DNA from: Limnomonas spitsbergensis
Lineage: Eukaryota > Chlorophyta > Chlorophyceae > Chlamydomonadales
Direction of reading: 5' to 3'
DNA length: 64,000 nt
NCBI GenBank assembly: GCA_037349105.1
Contig: JAYJMM010000021.1
Span: 682,001 to 746,000, forward strand
Shown here: one piece after another, positions 35,201 through 43,800 of the stretch
Layout: every line of letters begins with the position of its first letter
Numbering within the stretch: position 1 is the first letter of the stretch
Program-made: the position numbers and the translations under genes
The notes under the pieces: model-generated
What the model was told of the DNA's origin: nothing
The model's input: only the letters and a program-made list of their open reading frames with translations
Database searches by the model: none

Positions 35201-35915
35201 TTTGCCTGACATAGGATGTCTTAACATGGTGCCTCTTTAAAAGGTGTCTCTGGGCTAGGAGTCAAGGATATGAATGTGGCTGCGTGGAGCCCAAATAAAT
35301 TGAGGAAACCTCGACCCACAGGCAGCCGGTTGCCATGTTGTCCGAATCAGCTTACCTGGATGTATGCTCTCCTTTGAGAAAATTGGAAGTTCCAGATCAC
35401 GGATCCAGATCACTTGTTCCAGTCACGGTTCCAGATCACGGTTCCAGATTGCAGTTCCATATTGCAGTTTGCTTTTTGCCACTGTTTGTTTGTGAGCTTC
35501 AGCTACTCGTCAGGTACATCACGACCTATGGCCGGGGGCCCTGTTGCAGCAAGCCCTGCTACCATGGTCACTGTCCTAAAACCAGTCAATGGCTTGGTCC
35601 CCGTGGGCCATTCGAAGGTGGTTTTGCACGCACTAAAACAAACACATTTGTCAAAGGACTGCCGAGGGAGATTGATCTGTACCACCTTGCCGACCCTGTT
35701 GCCATTCCAGGCCCAAACTGCCACGCATCACGACTCTCCGAGGAGACTCCCCATCTTCGTCCCTGTGCGTTGACGCTGAGCTGCCAAGGGAGCCCCCCCT
35801 GCTGAAGCGCGGCAGCCTGCTGGTGGCAAGATCCTCGGTCCGGCTGCCGGTGCTTGCATCAGTTCGAAGAACGATGAGCGTCGGGGATGATTTTCTTTCC
35901 TGTTACAGCATCTAG
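20371..35915 (+). CDS. TIR-like (WCLxE) module, membrane span and EF-hand-like protein, 5' end uncertain
   Basis: Fifteen exons join in phase to TAG at 35913: 20371-20516, 21341-21408, 21920-21984, 22357-22530, 22918-23000, 24058-24109, 25428-25566, 27349-27424 (or 28359-28431), 28720-28840, 29513-29605, 30608-30643, 30704-30730, 32280-32390, 34474-34823, 35711-35915, giving 581 codons. Residues 1-130 ([29 protein letters not shown]) resemble a TIR-like module that algae and dinoflagellates place before other domains. A span follows ([16 protein letters not shown], about 134-149), then an EF-hand-like loop [13 protein letters not shown], then helical segments and a Ser-rich C-terminus. Intron 1 is GC-AG (GCAAGT); the others are GT-AG. 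The true start may lie upstream of 20371. Function unknown; calcium response at a membrane is only suggested. Single-gene continuity past 30703 depends on splicing out a 60-nt intron that holds a stop. Confidence 0.6.
20450..21000 (+). repeat. tandem repeat of an exon end, about 120 bp unit
   Basis: The last exon-1 bases (GTGGACAAGGACCTGGTGCT and GGTTGGAAG) recur four times in the following intron with decay, at about 20590, 20715, 20835 and 20945. Each copy is followed by a GGCAAGTCCTGAC-like donor remnant. Confidence 0.7.
21412..21840 (+). repeat. CTGCCTG-rich minisatellite after a 5' splice site
   Basis: Begins within 30 bases of the donor at 21409. Irregular units of CTGCCTGCTGCCTG and CCTGATGCCTATTG run to about 21840. 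Confidence 0.7.
22003..22165 (+). repeat. SINE-like AGCTAC-head repeat
   Basis: TTTATTTTAGCACACCTCAG head, AGCTACAATTCAGCTAC, then GCCGTAGGCCGGTCAAGG and GGCCTAGCAGTGGCC. Starts about 18 bases after the donor at 21985. Confidence 0.7.
22540..22735 (+). repeat. SINE-like AGCTAC-head repeat
   Basis: TTTATTTCAGCACAGCTTC head, AGCTACAGTTTAGCTAC, then GGTTGGTCCCATTTGGCCC and GGTGGTCGAGCACAC. Starts about 10 bases after the donor at 22531. Confidence 0.7.
23008..23160 (+). repeat. CACACATGTCAGTATGT tandem repeat
   Basis: About nine irregular units of (T)CACACATGTCAGTATGT start within 15 bases of the donor at 23001. Confidence 0.75.
23300..23495 (+). repeat. SINE-like AGCTAC-head repeat
   Basis: TTTATTTTAGGTTGATTT head, AGCTACACTTCAGCTAC, then TTTGGTCCCCATGGGCC and AAAGTGGTCTGGTACAC. 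Confidence 0.65.
23778..23855 (+). repeat. TGTC/TGTA tetranucleotide microsatellite
   Basis: Runs of TGTCTGTC and TGTATGTA, intronic. Confidence 0.85.
24148..24222. repeat. fold-back inverted repeat
   Basis: Arms of about 29 nt, ATGAAAGTAATAATGACACC-ACTTGGGGG and its near-perfect complement, surround a 9-nt loop. It lies in the intron 38 bases after the EF-hand exon donor. Confidence 0.8.
24962..25012. repeat. interstitial telomere-like AAACCCT tract
   Basis: About six units of CCCTAAA with small variants. TTTAGGG is the plant and green-algal telomere repeat. Confidence 0.8.
26405..26560 (+). repeat. GAAGCTGGGCAGCAGGG minisatellite
   Basis: Four or so irregular 50-60 bp units of AGAAGCTGGGCAGCAGGGTA within a long intron. 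Confidence 0.6.
27349..27424 (+). other. alternative exon i of the TIR-like/EF-hand gene
   Basis: Encodes [20 protein letters not shown] followed by SAKL. It enters with two bases and leaves with two, length 76. It is homologous to 28359-28431, and both have acceptor TGCAG and a consensus donor. Confidence 0.75.
27428..28300 (+). repeat. 39-bp minisatellite, about 21 units
   Basis: Units of GGTGAGGGGGGCTGAGGGGC-TAGGTCTAAGGACAAAAAG start at the donor GTGAGC of exon i. Because 39 is a multiple of three, long artificial frames appear on both strands. Confidence 0.95.
28359..28431 (+). other. alternative exon i' of the TIR-like/EF-hand gene
   Basis: Encodes [20 protein letters not shown] followed by SAK. 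Same phases as exon i, length 73, with acceptor GGTGCAG and donor GTAAGA. It sits just past the 39-bp minisatellite. Confidence 0.7.
28845..29285 (+). repeat. 18-bp minisatellite, about 24 units
   Basis: Units of CATGTGGGGAATGGAGGG start four bases after the donor GTAAGC of exon 28720-28840. Also a multiple of three, so every frame looks open. Confidence 0.95.
29607..29900 (+). repeat. GGGTTGAGGGT-rich irregular tandem repeat
   Basis: Loose units (GGTTGAGGGTAGCACAGGG, GATGCAGGGCTAAGTTTAGG) begin at the donor of exon 29513-29605. Confidence 0.65.
31078..31255 (+). repeat. SINE-like AGCTAC-head repeat
   Basis: CTCAGCTACATGTCAGCTAC head, GGCCTCTGGCCAGAGGC, CCAATCGGGTCTTTGGCGG, and a GTAGCCGGAAAAATAG tail. 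Same type as 4245-4425. Confidence 0.7.
31263..31965 (+). repeat. GGATGGTGGGAGGTGGT-type minisatellite
   Basis: Starts with GCATGGG(G) units, then from 31380 complex units of GACGGTGGGCCGGAGATGG and GGTGGATGGTGGGAGG with higher-order periods of about 40-60 bp. Confidence 0.9.
32095..32128. repeat. short telomere-like tract
   Basis: About five CCCTAAA/CCCTAAAA units. Confidence 0.6.
32166..32200. repeat. (CA)n microsatellite
   Basis: About 17 CA units. Confidence 0.95.
32345..33060 (+). repeat. 121-bp tandem repeat carrying an exon end and its donor
   Basis: The end of exon 32280-32390 with its GTGAGTGCA donor is repeated at 32467, 32588, 32709 and 32830 (period 121), then a decayed copy near 32950. 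Each unit joins an exon-end-like part (ATGGCTGCCAA, GCTCAG) to GTGAGTGCAGTGTCTACTGG and a SINE-derived part (TTCAGCCGGTGGCCGGAGC). Confidence 0.85.
33285..33735 (+). repeat. AGTTAAATCCCTTTACCC minisatellite
   Basis: About ten units of 40-45 bp (AGTTAAATCCCTTTACCCTA then AACACATATTCCAGACC), intronic. Confidence 0.8.
34806..34975 (+). repeat. tandem repeat of an exon end with its donor
   Basis: GTGGGAGCAGGTATGAAGAC occurs at 34814, 34861 and 34905, with a decayed unit near 34955. In each, AGCAG/GTATGA is the exon/intron boundary used at 34823/34824. Confidence 0.75.
35010..35185 (-). repeat. SINE-like AGCTAC-head repeat, reversed
   Basis: TTTCTTCAGCTATCAGTCC tail end, then GGCCAGATTGGGACCAAACC and GGCCAGAGGCTGGAG; the head is decayed. 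It follows the tandem repeat in the last intron. Confidence 0.6.
35495..35650 (+). repeat. SINE-like AGCTAC-head repeat
   Basis: TTCAGCTACTCGTCAGGTAC head, GGCCTATGGCCGG-like body, GCAGCAAGCCCTGCTACC, AATGGCTTGGTCCCCGTGG and GAAGGTGGTTTTGCACGC. Confidence 0.6.
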
Positions 35916-37245
35916 ATGCTGCACTGGTTCCGTGCTGGCGGCGGCTGGGTCATGCAGGCCTGCAGATGGGGGGGGTAGACAAGTTGTGATTAGCTACTTC
36001 CTACCTTCAGGACCTACTCGTCCGATGCCCCGAGCCACGGCTGTTTTCTCCACATCAAGAGCAGTGTGGATGGTGCTATCATAGCGGCATGCTTAGCGGT
36101 TTGATCTTCCGCTGGAATCCGTTGTCTAGAGATCGGCTGGCGCTAAAATATGGAAATGTTATTAGCGCTGGTTGTGCGTGCACAGATGTGCATGCTATGC
36201 GGGAGTATACCCGATATCTTTGTTTATGTTATCCCGAGTTCATGTTTTTAATCTGTCAAAGAAATAAAAAATGCGTTCCTAGTTTTTAGAGCATCAATAG
36301 TTATTGAGGTGGGGATTTTAGCTGCCATAAATCCCACCATTCACATAATCATGCACCTGGTTGCTTCCCATCAAATTACCATGACCGGCTGAGGGGAGTG
36401 AGGGTAGAAATAAGCCGTATGACCCCCCCACAACCCCCTACTTCTTCAAAGCTCGTCAATTTCATATGGGAGTTGCGTAACGAATTTTGACCGGGCACGT
36501 AGATTTTCAATCGATTGTTTAGGACTCGAACCAGCCCCCCTCTTCACGTTTACATGCGAAGACGGGGACCTTAGCGTTGATGGTTGAGCTTGCACAGAGA
36601 TTGTTATTGGAAAGCCCTTGATCAGCCCTATGATGTGGTTTTTCACTGTATGCAACTTCCTTAAAATATTTGTGTTCTAAGGAAGAGAGGCTAATATGTT
36701 TTTAATCAGTGAAATGGTTTTGCCCAAGAGAGTCTGAGGCCCCATGCCTGGGCCTTGGTGCCTTGGTCATTCTTCGGCGAACAAATCCGTAAAAATGGGG
36801 TCTCCCAGCTTTGTGTCCGCCCCACCCCGTGCTTTGATTATCGGTGTAGGTATAATTGATTCATTGCATAACTGTAGGAAGCCCTGAAAGTTTGCGATAC
36901 CGGTAGTGTGTCATGACTCTCTGGCTGCCTTGATTTCATAATTTGAGTGCCGTCTCTGTCCAGGACTGAAAAGTAAGACCAGAGGCGATTTAAAACAAAA
37001 AGTCAATGTTTTGAACAGTATAAATGGAAGAGGAACTGGTCGACCCTGATGTACCAGGCTGACACCCTATCCTAAAACCCACTCTTGCTTGGCTGGGGCA
37101 GAGAGTGGAAAATCACACCGCCAATTTAAGGCTTGTTCACTCTCGAGTAACCCCAAGCCAATATTCAGCGGCTCAAGGGTCCCACAAGCCACTTTGTCGT
37201 TGCTCAATGCGGGGGCAAGACGGAGCACACTGAAATGCCTGACCA
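35916..37245. other. 3' flank of the large gene, no further gene seen
   Basis: AATAAAAAATG at 36262 could serve as a polyadenylation signal. The rest shows no coding or repeat family that I recognise, apart from one TACCGGTA near 36899. Confidence 0.4.
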
Positions 37246-37550
37246 GTAGTTCATGGCGAGACGCCTCTGGACCTTGCTCAAACAGCACGGCCGCGAGGGA
37301 GCCCAGTAGCCCAGCTGGGAGGAAACGAAATAAAAAGGAAAGAGGGGTGTTGGATGGAGATATGGAAATGGGGAAATTAAATAAGGGGGGCAGGCAAAAG
37401 CCTGGAAATGAAAGGAAGTCCAAAGATTCCCCTGCCCCCTCACCTTTTTTGAGATATTTTCCTTTCTTGGCTTCTTGGATTTGTGGAGGGTGGTGGATGA
37501 GTCTAGGCCCTAACAATGTCTATCAAAATTTCCACAAAATCTAGGACATC
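37246..37550 (-). mobile_element. LINE copy 3, 3' part, left of the retroelement
   Basis: On minus, 37550 downward reads DVLDFVEILIDIVRA then stop, which lines up with the C-terminus of copy 4 (KALAFVADVVEHVEG then stop). A 3' UTR follows, and the family tail at 37246-37320 (minus: gctccctcgcggccgtgctg, then ggtccagaggcgtc). Its upstream half resumes at 56241. Confidence 0.7.
37547..37550. repeat. target-site duplication, left copy (CATC)
   Basis: CATC at 37547-37550 and at 56241-56244 flank the retroelement. Removing the element and one copy restores a continuous LINE reading frame (RHEWD joined to VLDFVEI). Confidence 0.75.
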
Positions 37551-38409
37551 TGTCGCACCATAAAGCAGTAACTGCAATACTATGGTAAATACCGTAAACT
37601 CCGGTCAGGACACCTTAGAGAGGTGTCCTCTACTCACAAACACGGTACATCACCGTACACTCATGCTCCTTGTACTTCAGACAAGAGTGTGTCAACAAGA
37701 TAACTGTAACTGGAAGTTCCTAACTGGATGTCTCTGCATAGAAGTCTCTGTCTCGTGGGTACCGCCCCTACTACTTTACTCGCGATGTGCGCTTCAGGTC
37801 CGTGGCGGACTTCTTTCCTCACGGCAGTGATGGACGCCTACGGGCAGGCTCAGTGACTCTTCACTGGCTGCGAGTGCTCAGCGAGTTAAGCAGCTAACTG
37901 GTTATTTGTATGTGTGGCTATTGACTTAGGTAGCATAGGCCTTCTGGCCGTCTGGGCGCGATCCAGCTGGGCTATGTTAAGGGCACTTACCGCGCGACTC
38001 GCGGTGAGGTAGACGGGACGTAGACTGCGTACTTCTTCTTCGGCAGGGTCTCGGTTCTCTACTGGGGTACTTGTCTCCAGCTAGATCAGCTGAGGCTGAG
38101 CTAGTCTTGACTCGGGTTGAGGTACTGACTTATATGATAGCTGCTGGTCTCGAAGACGGCCGGTGCTTGTTACAAATAGAGGTCTGTCCTTTAGAAAGGG
38201 ACGAAGTAACTAGCCAAGGCAATTGCCGGGATACAGGGACCCGGCAGGCCCAATTCAGATACGGTAGAACCTGTCAAACTTATCCTGCGTAAGCGGGTTT
38301 CTAGGTCTCAGTTCAAATCCGGAGGCTCCGCAGAGAAGCTGCGGAGTCACCGAGACCGCTAACTGCGGTCTAAACGGTTCTGTCACGTATACTGTAATAT
38401 ACTGTGACA
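37551..38409 (-). repeat. complete terminal repeat (A+B), 3' end of the element
   Basis: 859 bp beginning TGTCGCACC and ending CTGTGACA on +, so TG...CA in both senses. It is followed by GC and then a second copy of its first 233 bases. The B part equals the repeat at the other end of the element. Confidence 0.85.
38326..38409. promoter_or_regulatory. three consecutive stem-loops at the repeat end
   Basis: CTCCGCA...TGCGGAG (38326-38346), GACCGC...GCGGTC (38354-38370) and TGTCAC...GTGACA (38381-38409) are perfect stems. The same set closes the other B copy at 56157-56240. Role unknown; in coding sense they open the repeat. Confidence 0.6.
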
Positions 38410-38411
38410 GC

Positions 38412-38644
38412 TGTCGCACCATAAAGCAGTAACTGCAATACTATGGTAAATACCGTAAACTCCGGTCAGGACACCTTAGAGAGGTGTCCTCTACTCACAA
38501 ACACGGTACATCACCGTACACTCATGCTCCTTGTACTTCAGACAAGAGTGTGTCAACAAGATAACTGTAACTGGAAGTTCCTAACTGGATGTCTCTGCAT
38601 AGAAGTCTCTGTCTCGTGGGTACCGCCCCTACTACTTTACTCGC
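38412..38644 (-). repeat. second copy of repeat part A
   Basis: 233 bp that appear identical to 37551-37783, starting two bases (GC) after the complete repeat and ending at CTCGC, where the internal region begins. Confidence 0.9.
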
Positions 38645-38756
38645 CCCCCGCTCCCCAGCGTTAAGCCCTCCAGGCATGCGCGGGGAGCCGGAAAAAGGGG
38701 TGGTACTGAAAGAACTTCTTGAAAAATATGTACGTAGAAGCTCAAATCATCATCTG

Positions 38757-38866
38757 CAAATATGCCTGGTTCCGGCCTTCTACAAATCTGCCTGGTTCAG
38801 GCCTTCTGCAAATCTGCCTGGTTCAGGCCTTCTACAAATCTGCCTGGTTCAGGCCTTCTGCAAGTA
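38757..38866 (+). repeat. four-unit 27-bp tandem repeat in the element's 3' region
   Basis: AAATCTGCCTGGTTCAGGCC then TTCTAC or TTCTGC, four times, alternating in the last codon. It lies between the polyprotein stop and repeat A. Confidence 0.85.
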
Positions 38867-39371
38867 GAACTAAAAAAAACAACCGAGTTCCAGCTGAAGC
38901 GCAATGCGCAGAACCCTACAAATTCAAGCTGTTCAGCCCACTACTGGCTAGCAAACAGAGAAATTTCAAAGTTATCAGGTCAAGCTAAGAACAACCGCTG
39001 CTCTCGCCCCACTGCGCCATAGCCGCCTGGTCTTCAAAGGCCACAGGAAATGTGCGCCGTAGCAGCGTGATCCGCCCCCTGCTGTGTTAGTACTGCCCGA
39101 GTTGACTAATTCTCCTCGCTCGTCATCCTCATAACATATGTACTACCGTAGCCTTGTTGCTACGGTGTTTGAGAAACAAATTTTCATTAAGCTGCCGTAA
39201 CTCTACTCCTGCATCTTCCGCCTTCGGTCCGCTGGCTGCCGGCCCACTGCCTACCGGGTACTAGGACAGGCCGCGCTGCGTTTGCATTTCTGCTCTGACG
39301 GCGCCTGCCCGCTCCTTGCCAGTTACGGCGTGAGTGACGTCACGTGCTCAGCGGCCTTGCCGCTCCGGGCT

Positions 39372-40297
39372 TCAGGTCCCGGTAAGATCCTCAAGGGCTG
39401 ACTCCTCTTCCTCCCTTGCTGCTTCTTTGGCCACCTTGGCCCTTCTTGTAACTGCTCTCGGGGTGACATTGGCCTCTCCCCGGCCAGTGGTGTACGAGAT
39501 GTCATACAACCCGTTCGCCATTGGTCTTGCGATGCCCCGCTCCATTTGCCTTGTTGCTGGGTTGGTGGCCATGACTTCCACCTCAGGCCTGTCCATGACA
39601 TTGGCCTCCTGGGCTGTCCTGGCAGCCGCTCTGGCTGCTGGGCTCGGCCGCCCCTGGACCTGTAAACTGCGCTCCTCTGTGGTGGGCCCTGCTACTGCAG
39701 CGGGCCCAGCTCCCTTGTCATCCGGTGTGCAGTGTGGGCACAACCACTCGCCCTCAGGCACCTCCTCGAGTGCTGGTACCAAGCAGTCCATGTGCCAACC
39801 TGTATTGCAGGCATCACACAAAAGCATCACCTCTCCGCGATCGGGCAGCTGGCACACCTCGCAGGACAGGCTGTTATTGGGTCTGGTAGTACTGAGATCA
39901 ACCACTCCCCTGAGGTTGGGCAAGTGGCATGGAGAACAATTGACAGCATTCTCTGTTACTGTAAGGCCATCTGCCCCCTCCAACACCAAGGTTCCCGTCG
40001 CCCCCAGTGTTTTTACCCTTAGGATCTCAGGCCTGGCTTTGGGATCGAGGCTGCGTCGCTCTGATGAATACTTCACATACACGTAATCTCCCTCTGCAAA
40101 ACGCCTGACCTGGGGGACATACCCTCCCCCACGAATGCGTGCATATCGCAGCTTGTCGCGGTGCTGCGCTATTTTCAGATGCTCACCCGCGACTGGCAGT
40201 GCCTCTTTGATCCTGGCCACTCTGGCCAAGAGCAGGTCTGCTGCCTCCTCTGCTGTTGCCACCTTGGCTGTGCTCCAGAGGTCCGCCTGGAGGGAAA
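39372..40297 (-). CDS. retroelement Pol C-terminus: integrase tail and PHD finger
   Basis: This frame picks up the integrase C-terminal region after the frame change near 40,290 ([19 protein letters not shown]) and runs to a stop at 39372. Residues following GDYVYVKY resemble the SH3-like integrase tail of Gypsy elements. At 39730-39864 lies a clear PHD finger: [19 protein letters not shown], then GWHMDC and EGEWLCPHC, a complete C4HC3 set. PHD fingers bind histone H3 tails, so by analogy with chromodomain-bearing Gypsy elements it may steer integration to a chromatin state. That is inference. The last 100 residues are Ala/Arg/Glu-rich. Confidence 0.75.
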
Positions 40298-40879
40298 GGT
40301 GGGTCTCTGCCCGAACAGCACCTCGTACGGCGCCATGCGCGTGGCCTGCTGCGGCGAGCACCGGAAGCCAAGGGCTACCCAGGGCACCATCTTGTCCCAG
40401 GACTCGTCGCTGCTGCCCTCCTCGCAGCACTTGCGCAGGCCTGCCTTGAGGGTCTGGACAGCCCTCTCTGAAAGCCCGTCTGCCTGGGGGTGGTTGGCAG
40501 AAGTGGTGCGATGGTCGATGAAGCAGTCCAACAACATGTCCTGAAATTCACCCTGGAACTCTGTTCCCTGGTCTGTCACCACCTCTGCGCATCCCCCGAA
40601 TCGTGCAACAACATTTTGAAAGAATGCCAAGGCCGTCACATCAGACGCCTTGCTTGGAATGGGAATCAACTCCACCCATTTGGAGTAATGCTCCACACAC
40701 ACCATCACAAACCGATTTCCCCTGGGAGTGGTCGTGAATGGACCACACAGGTCCACTCCCCACCGGAAAAACAACCCCTCAATGGGTAGCGGGTGCAGGT
40801 TGGGCTGTATGTGATTGAACGTGGACGCCCTGGCCCTGTCACACACACCGCATTCCTGCACCGCTTTCTTGACTGCTGC
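40175..40879 (-). CDS. retroelement integrase core (DDE)
   Basis: Continues in the same frame as the Pol segment above after an in-frame TGA at 40880-40882. It starts with the second half of the zinc-binding domain ([10 protein letters not shown]) and contains the DDE core: WGVDLCGP (about 40750), VTDQGTEF (about 40570) and [13 protein letters not shown] (about 40470), with normal spacing for a retroviral-type integrase. After [10 protein letters not shown] the true frame moves to the segment ending at 39372, and this frame runs on into a stop at 40175 without meaning. The enzyme would insert the cDNA into the genome. As written, the copy cannot make an uninterrupted integrase. Confidence 0.8.
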   Translation of the reverse strand, partial: AAVKKAVQECGVCDRARASTFNHIQPNLHPLPIEGLFFRWGVDLCGPFTTTPRGNRFVMVCVEHYSKWVELIPIPSKASDVTALAFFQNVVARFGGCAEVVTDQGTEFQGEFQDMLLDCFIDHRTTSANHPQADGLSERAVQTLKAGLRKCCEEGSSDESWDKMVPWVALGFRCSPQQATRMAPYEVLFGQRPTFPSRRTSGAQPRWQQQRRQQTCSWPEWPGSKRHCQSRVSI

Positions 40880-43800
40880 TCACAGCCCCCGCCACCAATG
40901 CTGCTGCATGACCATGAAAGCCGTGCGGTGGCTGCCAAAATGGCCCGTACCTGCATGCGCTGTCTGGATCACTGCTAGCCTGTCTTCTGGCCTGGGCACC
41001 ACACAACGTCTACCATCTGGCATGAGTCTCATCAGGACTCCTCCCCTCTCTGATTCCCACTGGAATGGCGCTGCTCTGCGCTGTATTCTGGTCTGTTCTC
41101 CTAGCTCTGTTCCCTGGACATAAGTCTTCTCACGGAGAAACCTCAAGACGGGCTCATCTGCCCACACATCAACCCTAGCCGACGGTCCTGCAGGACAACC
41201 TGGCTGGTCCTTCTCACTCTCTGTGTCCCTGGTTACTTTGATTCCAACATCAACTTGTTCCTCAGGCGTGTTCCCACCTGGTTCCTGTGCCGCGTCGGCC
41301 CAGTCTGCCGCAGCCGATTCTCCCAGGCACTGTCTGTATGACGCGGCCGCTTCTCCGCTGCCCGAGCACGCGTTTCCTGCAGTAGCAAGGGCATAGTGGC
41401 TGGACATTAAAGTCGCCCCCAGCGCTGGGTCCCTGTCCTGGCCTGGCAGCTTTGCCCTGCGTGTCAATTCTGCTGGCATGATTTTAGCACACTCAAGTGC
41501 CACATTGAGCCATGCACTTAGTGCCCATGAATCCATGCACCTGCCCAAGGCTGCCCGTCTGGCTGCCTCTGGGAAGTCTGGGCGCGGCAATGTGGACCCC
41601 ACAGCGTACCCCATGGCGCGCTCACGCTCGTTTGCGTTGGGCTCCTGCAAGTCCCCCATGGGCCTGTACACCATCCCATTTTGCCCGTTCCGAAAAGAAT
41701 ATGATGAGGGCGTGGCCATCAAACACGGCAGCACCTTCCTGGGCTGCCCTGTTACATTGATGCGGTACCCCCCATTGTCTGGACATGATACTACTTGGGC
41801 CTTGCTGCCCTTGTCCAGAATGTCGTCTACAATCCCCTCGTGGGGTCTGGTCGACGCACGAATCACAAATTCAATATCTGCTGCAGGGGCGATATTCCCC
41901 CAATAGTTGCGGGTGCGGTGGGCGTAAGACCCCACCTGCGCTGCGTCAAACAACGCCGGTGTCCCCAGAATCCTGCACACCTCCTGAAAAGCCTCAACAC
42001 TGGCCTTCACACTCTTCTGATTCAATTGCATTGCTACATTCTCAATCAGGTACGCTGGCGGCCTAGGTCCCTGCAGGAACTGTAGAGTACCCAACAGCTT
42101 GACTAACGGGAAGAAAGACTTGCTTCTCTCTCCCGCGAGCCCACGCCCCTTGCCAGCTGACGAAAGGTCCTGGCACTCCCAGCCTGCTACCATGAACCAC
42201 TGGCGCCCCTCCTGGGCACCCGCCTCCTTGAGGTGCTCTGCCGTAATGGCATACACGTCTTGCGGCAACGCTCTGAAAGCTTTATCAAACGCCTTGACCG
42301 GAAGCAACTGTGGAAATCTCCTGTGCAACTGCAACAGGCGACCCCCTGCGATCTCTCTGACTTCCTCACTGATATCTGCATACAAGTACTGCACTACTGG
42401 GATACCTGCCCTGAGTACCATTTCCAGCCCTGAGCACATACCTCCGAAAGGCTCGAAAAGGACGACTCCTTCGGTCTCCATGGCCCACACAGCCCCACTC
42501 GACAGGCAAGCTGTGTCCAGGCCTGCAGGGGAATGAGGGGGCGTCACCCGAGGCAAGTCAGCAAGAACATCACTGATCATTGTCCTGGACCGCTCCCTGT
42601 TGCTGAACGCCTGCTCTGCTGTACTGACAGGCTGCGCCTGTTCATCATCGTCAGTGGCGGCAGAGGATATCTCCTGCCCCACCGGTGCTGTCACGCCAGC
42701 TGCCTCTGCAGCTCGCAACATCTGTACTCTCCTTCTGCCCTCCTGCGCCATGCGCACTATCTGGTCTGCATGCCACTGGTTCACTCTGCCCAACCCCGTG
42801 AGCAAAGCTACTTGCTTCCCACTTGCCTCCTCCCTGGCTGCTGGCTCGGGCGCGACTGTATCAAGCCTGGCCCCTATGCGGTCAGCTGAGGATGGGAGGG
42901 GAGATCTGGACGGGATGTCTGCATTCTGGTGGCATGCTCCTGAGCGGTGGACAATGGTAATGTCCAGCTCTTGAAGCATGAGGGCCCACCTAGCGTGCTG
43001 GCCTACCAACGTCTGGTTGTCCATGAGGTAAGTGAGCGGCTCATGGTCAGTGATGAGATGCACCTTGCACCCAAACAGCATGTGGCGGTATGTGCGTGCT
43101 GCATACACTGCGGCCAGCATCTCCCCCTGGAACGAGGAATAGTTCCTCTCGCTCTTGTTCAGGGATCTGGATGTGCATGCAACCATATACTCCCTCCCGC
43201 TGTCATCACACTGCCCTAGCACGGCGCCTATGCCTTGCTTAGAGAAATCTGTGTACAATAAGAACGGCCTTGGCGGCCCCTTGCCGTCTGGCCCTGTCCC
43301 ACTGTAATCTGGTCTGCGCAGGACTCTTCCGCCCTCGCACATCTCTGTCTTAATCAACTGGAACGCCTGCGACTGCTCTGGCCCCCACACAAACGGGACC
43401 CCCTGGACCAGCAATGCGTTGATGCATGCTGCCTTTTTCGAGAAGTCCGGAACGTAGCACCGGTAGAAATTCAAGAATCCCATGACCTCCTGAATGTTTT
43501 TCACCGATGCGGGCTCTGGCAGCGCCATAACTGCTGCTATCTTAGCTGCGTGCGGCGTGAGCCCCTGGGCCGACACATTGTGACCCAGGTACTCTACTGT
43601 TGCACACCCAAACAGGGACTTGTCGGGGTGCGCCCTTAATCCTACGCTGTGTAGCATGTCCAACATCAGTTCCACATGCCTGATGTGTTCTGCCGGTGTG
43701 TCACTGTACACTAGCAGATCGTCAATTAATGCTACGCAGAACGCACTCAGGCCTGCCCTGGCAATCTCTTCTTCCATCATACGCTGAAAGAAAGGAGGCC

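Noticed and set aside
37067..37516. 149-codon minus frame and its + strand partner
   Set aside because: Largely LINE copy 3 C-terminus, UTR and tail read out of frame; not an independent gene.
38300..38330. tRNA-like B box (GTTCAAATCC) in the terminal repeat
   Set aside because: No cloverleaf can be folded around it: the would-be T stem does not pair.
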